Below are positions 1-9,800 of a DNA stretch of 64,000 nt, piece after piece. Made by a program: the position numbers and the translations under genes. Every line of letters begins with the position of its first letter. Within the stretch, counting starts at the first letter, position 1. This stretch comes from Rhynchonema sp. JSB1_4 (lineage: Eukaryota > Nematoda > Chromadorea > Monhysterida > Xyalidae): NCBI GenBank assembly GCA_030248065.1, contig JASAMV010000328.1, positions 1-64,000 of the forward strand, read 5' to 3'. A model generated the notes under the pieces. The model saw only the letters and a list, made by a program, of their open reading frames with translations. It ran no database searches and was not told the origin of the DNA.

Positions 1-270
1 TGGCTGGACCGGTTTGCTCAGCGTTTCCAGCCATCTCACTGAATCTCACACAATGTCGCATTGCGGGCTGGTGTGGTGATCCCCAAAAAAGGCGAAAGCG
101 TAATATGGTTGTCTCGACTTCGACTTGAACTTCCGTTCTCTTTCTTCCACCTGACTCAAACCTTGGGCTAAGTTTTTTTTTGAATTCTCTGAAAAAAAAC
201 TAAAAAAATAGAGAGAGAAGAAATGAAGATACGCGCAGGAGCAACTTGACAACAAAGGACAAAACAAAAC
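1..270 (+). other. 5' flank of the TTC4 gene
   Basis: This is upstream sequence of the first gene. An A/T-rich, purine-rich tract near 170-225 precedes the start codon at 271. I see no clear TATA box or trans-splice acceptor and no coding potential beyond antisense open frames. Confidence 0.4.
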
Positions 271-3200
271 ATGTGTGACGACAACAAAGAGAGCACGAGC
301 GATAATCTGGCGCGCAGTTTGGACGATGATATTGAGAATTTCATGCAAGATTTGGTGAAAAAGCGACAAACGAATGGACAAAAGTCTGCCGAAACAAGAG
401 AACCGTTCGATTTCGATAAATGGTCGACTGAACTTGACAAACATCCAATGTTTATGAGCAGTGCCGAATCCGGAAACAGTGGTCAACTGTCAGATGCTGC
501 GGAAGCTTTGCAGGTTTGCTTTGCCTTAATTCTGTAAGCAGAGCGGCAGCGGACCCAACCAGAGGTCGCAATCGGGCCGGCCACCCCGACCCGAAGCTTC
601 TGAATCTGAAGTGACTTATTTTACTGAAAAAGTAGGAATTTTTTGTCAAGAATACTAAAATTTCTGACGGATTCGGCAAGTAAGTGATCAGTGGTGTACC
701 GTAAAAACCGGTGCACAGAGGTACATTTATGCACGTTTGTTGTTCGTTCAGAGCACATAATACGCCTTTTATTGACGAATAGACACGAATAAATGCGATT
801 ACAAGCGAAAAAAACATCCTTTCAACCAGTGGTGTAGCTACCCCGGCGGGGCGGCAACCTACTGTACCACCCAAAAATCAAAATGCGGGGCGGCAACCTA
901 CCTACTGTACCAGCCGAGCCAGGGTTTTTTTTTCAAAATTCACTAGGTGCAACTTAGGTGCAACCCCCCAATTTTTAGGTGCAAGCTGGCCAAAGTAGGT
1001 GCAACCCCTATTTTGGACAAAAAACGCCAATTTTAGGCTTTTTTGCCACGTTGTGTGTTCAATGCTATTTGCGTGCTTTTAGAAGTTCAATAAAGTTGTA
1101 ACGCAATGAATGCCTTTTCCTTTAGCAAAAGCAAACTTTTCCGGGAAAGTTCAACATTTTGTAGCACATTTTGTACTAGTTTCATTATTGAGAACCGATT
1201 AAGAAAACGAAACAGTAAAATTTTCATGTCACCATATCCACATTTGGGGGTCACGTACGAATCAATTACTTTCGCTGTTCATTTACTGTGTGGGTATCTA
1301 ATACTGCTGTCATGCTCGGCTCTAGTTCTAGTCAGTGTAGTTCCTGGGGGGAGGAAGGACCCCTCCTAAGGTACACTAACCGCCGCGACCAAGGTACACT
1401 AGTACACTAACCGCCGCACCAGGTACACTAAGCGCCGCAATTTTTGCCTAAAATAGGCATGTTTAGCCCAAGATGGGCATTTTAGACCTAAAATGTGTAA
1501 TTTTCAGGTCAATGTTGTCAAAAGTCGCCAAAATAAACTATTTATGGAGAATTTTTTCCAAAAAAGGACAAAAATAGGTCAAATTTTTTACCCCAAAGAA
1601 GGACTTTTACCAGAATTTTGGTCTCCCCCCTCCTTCCCCCCACAGGGAGGTACACTAACCGCCGCACCGACAAAGTGGGTAGGTTCACTAACCGCCTTGC
1701 CGGACCAGGAACTACACTGATCCCAGTACAGCATGTATTTGTTTTGAATCTTATCACCAGCACACCAGGTACTAACTGTGTACGAAATCAATCAATCAGA
1801 TCAATGTTTTTTGTCGATGTCGACCAAATGCTTCGATGGAATTTATTGGAAGGAATGACAAGCCGCGCAGCGCATTTTTTTGTTTCTAAGCTTTCCAACC
1901 TTAAAAGATGCTGTATAAATGCTAAATTAAGCAAATAAGGGCCCAAAATTTTAGGTGCAACCTTGCACCTAACCCTGAATTTTTAGGTGCAATTCTGATT
2001 TTTTAGGTGCAAATTGCACCTAAAAAGTGTCTAAAAAAACTATGAGCCGAGCTAGGGGGGGGGTCGTACCACTTGGGGGGGGGGTCATCTGGAAACCGAA
2101 ATTTTTTATGTCTAAATACTGAAGAAAATGTGGCCTAAAACACTAATTTCGCGCGCAGCGCGCGATTTTTCGCCTATTTGCAGACAAATACGCTAATTTT
2201 ATGCAATTTTAAGCCAAAAATGAATGTTTTGGGTGAAAAGTTAGGTGGGGCGGCAACCTACCTACTGTACCAGGGGAGGGGCGGCAACCTACCTACTGTA
2301 CCAGGCGAGGGGCGGCAACCTACCTACTGTACCTTGGGGGGGACCCCCCCACTCCCCAGCCACACCATTGCTTTCAACCCCCTTTTTAGGGATTTTTGGG
2401 GGTATTTCTGGGAACAATTTTTCAGGTTCGGGTCAGTGAATTAATAGAGCCCCCCCGGAATAGAGCCCCCCCGGAATAGAGCCCCCCCGTAATAGAGCCC
2501 CCCAAAATGGGGTCAGTGAGTTAATAGAGCCCCCCTTCTGTTTAGGTTTTTACGGTAGCTACCCAGGCGGGGCGGCAACCTACCTACTGTATCGGCCGAG
2601 CTAGGGGGGGGAACAAAATTTTTTAAGTCTAAATATTGATGAAAATGTACTCTAAAACGCTCATTTCGCGCGATTTTTTGCCTATTTGGAGCAGTGTTGT
2701 TCCTGGGGGGGAGGGGGGACCCCCCTAAGGTACACTAATTTCCCCCCCGACCAAGGTACACTAGTACACTAATTTCCCCTCCGGGCAGTGTGGTGGCAGG
2801 CCAATCGACCCAAGATACCCTAGGGGGGGAAGGTTTCGGACTTACTCGAGATACCCCCCAGAGGCTACCCAAGATACCCCTATGGTCCGTCAAAAGGCGA
2901 AAGAAGGCCGTTTTTTGCATGCATATTTACTGCAAAATTGGCCTAAAAATGGGTATTTTTTGACATTTTTGCCGAAAATTGGCCTAAAATGACCATTTTC
3001 GGGTGTTTGCACGCGGAGCGCGCGATTTTTGGGGGTCCCGAGGTCTAAAAACACCTATTTTTGCCTTTGAAAACCATAAATCTACTTACTCGAGATACCC
3101 TTTGGGGTCGGCTCGAGATAGATACCCTTCCCCCCCATCCCCCCCTAAGGGTTGACTCGAGATAGATACCCCTTAGGGGGGAATCCCCCCATCCCCCCCA

Positions 3201-6200
3201 GCCACTACAGTGCCTCCGGGTGCACTAATTTCTTCAATTTTTGCCTAAAATGGCCATTTTTAGGCCTAAAATGGGCATTTTTAGGCCTAAAATGTGTGAT
3301 TTTCAGGTCAATGTTCTCAAAAGTCGCCAAAATACCCTTTTTATGAAGAATTTTTTCCAAAAAGGGGTAAAAATAGGTCAAATTTTCTACCTCAAAAAGT
3401 GACTTTTCCTGATTTTGGGTCTTCCCCCCCCCCTTCCCCCCAGGGAGGTACACTAATTTCCCCTCCGAAAAAGTAGGGAGGTACACTAATTTCCCCACCG
3501 GACCAGGAACTACACTGATTTGGAGTGAAAAATACCAATTTTATCCCATTTTGAGCCAAATCGCAACTTACTGTACCAGCCGCCGGGCGGCGACCTACCT
3601 ACTGTATGTACCAAGATGGAGCGTCAATCTACCTAACCAACTATACCTAGGGCCAGGGGCGACCCCCCACTGCCCTGCTCTCCCTCTGTTGCACCATTCC
3701 GTTGGTATTGTCCATCTGACGACTTTTGCATAGAAAACAATGACTTTTCAACCAAAAAAATAGGCTAAAAAATCGCTAAAATTATGACAAAAATTGGGTT
3801 AAAATTTGAGCCAAAAATTCGGGCCGGGCCGGGCCGGGCCGCAATTTTTGCCTAAAATTGGCATTTTTAGGCCTAAAATGGGCATTGTTAGGCCTGCCTA
3901 AAATGGGTAATTTTTAGGTCGATGGTGTCGAAAGTCGCCAGAATACCCCGTTTTTTGAAGAATTTTTTCGACAAAGATCCAATTTTCTACCTCAAAAGAC
4001 TTTTTCCTGAATTTTGGTCTCCCCCTCCCCCCATGCAGGCTCTCAAGTACGACGACGCGGACGACCCTCGCGATGCGGCCGAATGCGATAAAATCGAAGG
4101 AAACAAGCATTTCAAAGTGAAGCAATATCGTACGGCAGTGAAGTGCTACACAAATGGCCAGTTTTTCATTTGGTTTCGACAATTATATTTAATTTTAAAA
4201 TACCTAGTGAAGTCAAGTGAAGCTAAAGCCAAAATTAATTTTCAACAGGTCTCAGACGGAAATGTGAAGATCCTGTGTTGAACGGCGTTTTGGCAGCAAA
4301 TCGGGCCGCTTCCCATCTGCATTTGGGCAATAATAGGTTTGTTTGTGTGTTGGATCGAATTTTAAAAGTTCTTCCGATCTAATCTGTGCTCTATTGAAGT
4401 ACATATTTATATTTTGCAGATCTGCGCTTGCTGATTGTGCACTTGCCTTGCGCTTCGATGCTTCCCATTCGAAAGCCGCCCTCCGAGGCATTGACTGTTT
4501 ACTGAAACTTGGTCTGTTTGTTATTGCTGTGTGAAATTCAAGGTTTGAAAATTTAATTTGCAAAACATAATAATTACAGTTGCTGTTCGGTGTAGCCATA
4601 TTCGCTGTCCCGAACATTCGCAGTGCTTCGCGATAAGGTCTTCATTATAGTCACATCTGATAGATGTCGATGTCACGTCATGTCATTTTTGGACGTCCCG
4701 TAAAGGAAATCCTATAAAAATTCTATTCGTTATATTCATATTGGTCAATTTCCTCATCAAAAAATAAAAAAATGACGCCAAATTGCACATTTTGCAACGC
4801 ATACACCCAGCCCAGCATAAGGGCGTGGGACACGCAAACAACACCGTTGCTGCATAGAGACAAGATTCGATTAAAATTACGAATAGTCATTTCAATGGAA
4901 CACAAGTGCATCGACACAATGTGTTGTTCACTGTATTCCATTATTTAACATTTTTCTCGTTTCCCATTTATATGACTCATAGTCATTTCGTCGAATAGTG
5001 ACTTATGATGGTATCTGTTTTTCAGGCAAGCCAACTCAAGCATTGAATTGGTGTGACTTTGTCTGCACTTTGAATGCATCCTTGGCAGGTCTCACCGATT
5101 TTGTGTCACTTAAACAGCAGGCGGACGCGGCTGCAAAAATAGAGGCCAGGGATGAACGTCGAGCTCAAATTATTGTTTGTTTTGTTTTATTCTTTAGTTC
5201 TTTTTTGGTTTTCAATTATTTTAGAGCATATGGTCAATCGAAAGAAGCCCGATAAAATAAAACTCTTGCCGATCGAGCCAGTTGCTAAACATTTCTTGCC
5301 TTCCCAGGCTCGCAAGCTACGATCCTATCGACAACGTTTGTTGAGTGCCTTGCATGATCGCAACATAATCACTCAGCCAGCGCTGCCTGAATCGGTGGAT
5401 AATTTCAATGAAGAAATGTTGGAAGTTCGATTGCCGCAACTAAATCAGGTTAGAAAGCCGAAGGATTGTGGTTTGGGTTAGTTGGTTTTTTGGTTGGAAT
5501 CATGTCCACTGAAGGAAGTTTGTTGGGAAACCAAAAAATGTTCTGCTCACAGCCCAAATCCCGGGAAGCATCCGTTTCCGTCCAATCGTAGCTCCATTTT
5601 CGTTTCGACTCCCGAAAAAATCTTCAAATCAATTTAAAAAATAAGTTGAAATTCACAAAAATTCCTCACGAACTGTGATGTGCATGTAATCCGCTGAGCT
5701 TTGAGCCGATCGCACACCCGGCTTCAGATACCCTTGTCTAATCATGTTGCCAAACTACAAGTGCAGGTGTGTCGCGTCGACTTTTCCGCCAACGACGATG
5801 ACAACGACTCCAAATCATCAACTAGTTTGTGCTGGCCGGTGTTGTTCTGCTATCCGGCTGTTGGCCAGACCGACTTTGTGCGACAGTTCGATGAGAACAC
5901 GACGTTTGCCGATCAAATGGAGGAATTGTTTGGCACGGCACCGGAATGGGACAAGGAGGGCAGGTACACGCCGCAGACTGTGAGTTGCGGACAAATTTGG
6001 TCATGACGGAAAATTTGCTCTCTGGGGATAAATGGCACGGGGGTTGATTTCGTGTTTGTGAAAGTAAACGGCTCAGGAAACATATAACCCGCGGCGGCTT
6101 GTATGCGTATGCGATAAAGCGACAAGTGATGCTTCATTGACTGAACGTTTGTCCCCGAACGCAGCTTGCGAACGTGGTTTTGTTTGACTCTCTCGTCGTC

Positions 6201-6556
6201 TGGTAATAGCTGCTTGCAACTGCAAGCGAATGCGTGGTGTTGTGGCCATATCGACTGCAAAAATGTCCATTACATGGCCAACGTAACCCCTTGACGCAGT
6301 CTCTTATGGTGATGTGATGAGCCCGTCGGCAGCGCGAAATAATGACAATATTTTTTGACGGGCCCCAATGATAAACATGCCATCGTTTATTGCGTCAGCT
6401 TCATTTCAGATACGTGTCACATTCAAAGACCATCCAAATCAAGACACGCGTGTTGTCCTGCCCGATCGAACGTTACGCGATGTGCTCAGCTGTGGACAAT
6501 ATTGTATTGCCGATGGCTTGCCGGTGTTTAGTGTCATTTTGAAGGAATCGTCTTGA
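271..6556 (+). CDS. TTC4: TTC4/Dpit47 family Hsp90 co-chaperone (8 exons)
   Basis: Members of this TPR family (TTC4, Dpit47, yeast Cns1) bind the C-termini of Hsp90/Hsp70 in cytosol and nucleus. Exons by homology and phase: 271-513, 4039-4156, 4249-4336, 4420-4511, 5026-5174, 5308-5448, 5767-5979, 6410-6556. All phases join and give 396 residues, against 387 in human TTC4. Visible marks are the N-terminal FDFDKWSTELDKHPMF, TPR segments (NKHFKVKQYRTAVKCY, AANRAASHLHLGNN, QALNWCDFVCTL), a charged linker, and a C-terminal domain with CWPVLFCYPAVGQTDF and later LPDRTLRDVL. Intron 1 (3.5 kb) is filled with nested transposons. Intron 2 has no usable GT donor that keeps the frame; GC at 4157 does, so I call it a GC-AG intron. 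The start is the first ATG of the frame. The next gene starts 290 bp downstream on the same strand. The exon 5/6 joint is the least certain. Confidence 0.92.
920..2044 (+). mobile_element. hAT-like MITE, 1.1 kb, fourth level; inverted copy at 61339-62453
   Basis: It starts CAGGGTTTTTTTTTC and ends GTCTAAAAAAACTATG, and is flanked by a perfect 8-bp duplication AGCC GAGC (912-919, 2045-2052). The word TTAGGTGCAA recurs near both ends (about 945-1000 and 1950-2025), partly in inverted orientation. An almost identical copy lies in reverse orientation about 59 kb away. The open frame at 1106-1369 is also kept in that copy with small changes, but I see no known domain in it and treat it as non-coding. 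Confidence 0.85.
1333..1719 (+). mobile_element. hAT-like MITE with CAGTGTAGTTCCTGG termini, innermost of the left nest (word AACCGCCGC)
   Basis: Perfect 15-bp inverted termini CAGTGTAGTTCCTGG / CCAGGAACTACACTG. The flanking octamers GTTCTAGT and ATCCCAGT match only partly, consistent with an old insertion. Its inverted twin (61667-62037) lies inside the other 1.1-kb copy and keeps the same flanks, so this insertion predates the duplication of the 1.1-kb element. Inner ends carry TACACTAACCGCCGC several times. The core has AATTTTTGCCTAAAATAGGC and is shared with the elements at 2692, 59345 and 61034. Confidence 0.8.
2692..3517 (+). mobile_element. hAT-like MITE with CAGTGT-GTTCCTGG termini (word AATTTCCCCTCCG)
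   Basis: Starts CAGTGTTGTTCCTGG and ends CCAGGAACTACACTG. It is flanked by a perfect 8-bp duplication ATTTGGAG (2684-2691, 3518-3525). The word TACACTAATTTCCCC is present twice near the left end and twice near the right, replacing the AACCGCCGC word of the sibling at 1333. The core (3237-3420) is shared with the sibling. It contains the insertion 2786-3212. Confidence 0.88.
2786..3212 (+). mobile_element. hAT-like MITE nested in the previous element (word ACTCGAGATACCC)
   Basis: Ends CAGTGTGGTGGCAGG and CCAGCCACTACAGTG are imperfect inverted repeats (12 of 15). The octamer CCTCCGGG is perfectly duplicated (2778-2785, 3213-3220). The words CTCGAGATA and AGATACCC recur at both inner ends. The centre has a GCGGAGCGCGCG motif at about 3013. 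No coding frame is evident. Confidence 0.85.
3818..4032 (+). mobile_element. Truncated core of the CAGTGTAGTTCC element abutting TTC4 exon 2
   Basis: After a GGGCC-rich run (3823-3841) the sequence follows the core of the element at 2692: AATTTTTGCCTAAAATTGGC, AGGTCGATGGTGTC, then CTACCTCAAAAGACTTTTTC and a pyrimidine tract. It stops directly before ATGCAG, the acceptor of exon 2 at 4039. Termini and words are missing. The element evidently supplies the polypyrimidine tract of this splice site. Confidence 0.7.
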
Positions 6557-6845
6557 GAGTTTTTTGTTCTATTTTTCCTTGTTGTTGTTGAATTTCTCAA
6601 AATTTGATTTGTGATTTTTTTTTACAATTTGTTGCTCAAAAATATAAAAAGGTGCCAGCTTGCGTTTTGTGCCAGGATTCTTTTGTGTTGACGTGCATTG
6701 GGTTGAATCCCATCGCTTTTTATTCGTGCCTTACCTTTCCCATTATTGTCGACTTCCAATTTATTTCGAAGCAGCTTTTAAGTGCCTTCGTTCTTCAGCT
6801 ATTAAACTGCCTTCATCAATCTCACTCAATCTAGTCAACGTACTG

Positions 6846-9800
6846 ATGTCCAGTTCATATCTAACCCCCACAGAACTAGAGGGTGTCGCGTATCTTCGCA
6901 AGTGTCTCGGAACCGCTTTGCCGCCAAAGTTGGCCACCGATTTCAACCTGGCTCGTTGGTGTCGCGCGTATGAACACAAATTGGACAAAGCTGTCGAACA
7001 AATGCACGTGAGTGCAAGCTACAGTCCACTTAATATAATGATCGGCTGTGGTGGCGATAGTAGTTGTTGGACTGATAAAAAACGATTGATTGAGGATAAA
7101 TAATATTAAACCTAAACCACCAAATGTTTCTGGTGGTTTCTTGTCTAATTTTGTGAAACTGGAAGTATTATAAAGTTTGTTTTCAAACATTTCAGAAGTA
7201 CCTGCGCAGCCGGTCTGCGATGCATTTGGATAACGATGCTGTGTTGCGCAATGTTATGGACCATCCCCTATCCAAGTATGTTTTTTCCTTCATTTTGTCA
7301 CTGTTTTTGCTTTTTAGCGTCAAACTTTGGGTTTTCAGAAAATATCTCCAGTACTTTTCCGTGTCCTGCCTTGGCGACTTGCCCATCAATGACAAAGACA
7401 ACGCCATTGTATTTCTTCAGAAACTGAAAGGGCTCAATTTGCACGAGGTGTGGACAAATATGCAAAAAGTCGTTTGTGCTTCCCAATAACTTTGGTTTGT
7501 ACAGTGGAGACTCGTTATAGGTATATTCGCTATAAGTATAAATTCGGGTTTAACATACTTTTTGGCGTGTCCCGAAATTTTCCAGTACTTAAGCGATTCG
7601 TTATAAGCATATTAGCTATTCGGTATAGCATAAAATTTTCCAGTGTCCCAAACGGCATTTTGTATGGAATTGTGATTCGATATAAGTATATTTTTGACCG
7701 CACAGAACAAGCAGCTGAATATGTGCTTATGATATCGGTATATGCACGCATACGTCCAAAAATTAAAATAAACTAAATAATATTGTCATGCTTTTGTCCA
7801 CATAACCATGCGCAAACTTGAGTGAAATTACCTCAAAATGAACGAAGCAAGCTACAAAATCTTGTTAAGCTGTCCTTAAACCGGGCAACCGGCTATCGCA
7901 TGCTCTCAGAATCCGGCCTTTCGCAATAAAATGTGACTATATACGATGAGTGATCACAAAAACATCGTTCAAACAAAATGAAATGCGTTTAAATTGCGAG
8001 AATTAATTTTTAAAAATTTGCTTTCGGGAACAAACTCGAGCTTGTGCCGACTTACGCTCCCCCTTTTGATCAGGCAACGGCAGATCATTTGGTAGGGAAT
8101 CCAACCAGCTCGTCAACCAACAGCCACGTGTGAAATGTTTCACAAAGGTTTCATCTGTCAGCGAGCTGGTTCTTGTCTCAGTCTCACTGCCTTTCATGAT
8201 CAAAAGGGTGAGCGTAAGTCGGCACAAGCTCGCGTTTGTTCCTGAAAGCAACTTTTCAAAGATAAATTCTGACAGTTTTAACGTGGTTTATCTCGTTTGA
8301 TCGTTGTTTTTGTGACCGTTGGACATAAACAGTCTAACTGCGTAGTAAAAAAGCAAGCATGAGATATACGGTTTCCCGCTTTAAGTACTGATATTTCCTT
8401 AAGTATTGGATTCGCTATAGGTATAAATTCGTTATAAGTATACTTTTCAGGGTGTCCCGGAAATATACCTATAACGAATCTTGACTGTATTTCAGCTGCT
8501 CAAAACCATTCCCGTTTCGGACTTGCTCAAAATGTATTTCCTCTACAAAGAGTACTACTTAGATCTGGTGCTGCAGCGTGAGCGGTCGACAGGGAAACCA
8601 GCAAGCACTCAGGTACGACATATAATATGAGTTCCTGGACTATAATTATGACAAATAAGAATAAAAAAGAAAAATTGCAGATAATCTTCGATCTTTCTGG
8701 ACTGAATCTCAGCGAATACCTGAATCCTATGGGCAAAATTGCGCATCTGGGACAACTGATGGCTCATTTGTGGCAGAATTGGTATAGTGAACAGGTGAGA
8801 GAGAATGAATTTCGGTGAAGAATGATTTGTTTTTGTTTTCCTTGCTTTTTCGGTGCAGTGTGAAGAAGTTTCTACAGATAACCAAAATTCTCGTGGTCAA
8901 TCCTCCTCGCCTGGTGTCGGCCGTCTGGCACATTGCTCGACTCCTGCTGAATGCTCGTTTGCAATCTCGCATTTTTCTCAGTTAGTCCGAGATCTTTTTC
9001 CAGATCTAAAAGGAGTGTATAGCAGTGTTTTATTTAGCAATTTTTATAATAATAGAGTAGTCTAAAAGGAGTGTGTAACGGTGTTTCATTTAGTTCTTAT
9101 AAATGTGAGCAAGATTATAATATTAGAGTAGTATAAAGCTGCATATATAGTTTCGGACCCTCTCACGAGACTATATATGTCACAATGCATCCGGGTCCTC
9201 ATCAGTCATGAGATGCATTGCGCCCTCCCTATTCTAGTAGAAGCGTGAAATTTGAAAAGAAAAAATTTTTTTGGAAAAGGAAAGAGGAAAAGGAAGGAAA
9301 AGACAGAAAGACCGGGTGTCGGCGTTTGTTGTTGGTTGACATCAACGTCACAACACAGGGTATGGTCTAACTACACGTCAAAGACAAAAGAATTTCCTAT
9401 GGATATTTGTGTAATTTTGCTTCCTTTATATGTGCGCTGTAAATAGCTTGTCTATTTATTGTGTAAGTCTTGTAAAGTCTTATTTGTAAACTTATATAAA
9501 TTAAAAACATCTTTTTTTATTTTCAGTCAGTGATTTCACGCAACTTCGCACACATTTGTCTGTCAATTGTATTCCCGTGGCTTATGGTGGTGAGCTACAG
9601 GACCACACCGGGTGGGGCAATGAGGATACTTGTGTCAATGTGCCCAAACAGGTGATACTCAGTTGGTAAAAATTTGTGCCACCGACAAATGAAAAATCGG
9701 TGACATTTTGTCTTGTCTCGTCTGGAGGTGTGAAATCAAGCCAGCTAGCCAGCCTGAAGTTCTCAAACTTGCAAAAGCCGCGTCTTTCCGCGGTAAAATT

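Larger units (their letters stand above)
827..2370 (+). mobile_element. hAT-like MITE, third level of the left nest
   Basis: Termini CAGTGGTGTAGC (827) and GCCACACCATTG (ending 2370) are imperfect inverted repeats. The flanking octamer CTTTCAAC is perfectly duplicated at 819-826 and 2371-2378, the 8-bp target duplication typical of hAT transposons. The word GGCGGCAACCTACC is repeated at the left end (about 850-905) and three times at the right (2249-2330). The centre carries the palindrome CGCGCGCAGCGCGCG near 2150. No transposase is encoded. It contains the element 920-2044. Confidence 0.85.
699..2555. mobile_element. Tc1/mariner-type non-autonomous element with TA target duplication
   Basis: The ends are CCGTAAAAACC (699-709) and GGTTTTTACGG (2545-2555), a perfect 11-bp inverted repeat flanked by TA on both sides (697-698, 2556-2557). 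Removing it restores CAGTGGTGTAGCTACCC, the known start of the hAT family into which it inserted. That makes the boundaries firm. Inside, near the right end, the word TAATAGAGCCCCCC is repeated in tandem (about 2449-2536). Its middle is taken up by the hAT element 827-2370. No transposase frame is visible. Confidence 0.75.
689..3699 (+). mobile_element. Outermost hAT-like element of the left nest (family with the CGGCAACCTACC word)
   Basis: It begins CAGTGGTG at 689, is interrupted at 697 by the Tc1-like element, and resumes at 2558 with GCTACCCAGGCGGGGCGGC. The joined sequence matches the start of the element at 827, so both belong to one family. The word CGGCAACCTACCTACTGTA occurs near the left end (2570) and again near 3590. 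The interior has GTCTAAATATTGATG and a CGCGCGA tract, as in the 827 element. The right end is put near GCACCATTC at about 3699, but I find no target duplication there, so that end is approximate. Confidence 0.5.

Noticed and set aside
1106..1369. Open frame kept in both copies of the 1.1-kb element
   Set aside because: Conservation is explained by the near identity of the two copies; no transposase motif, and the frame differs at its 3' end between copies.
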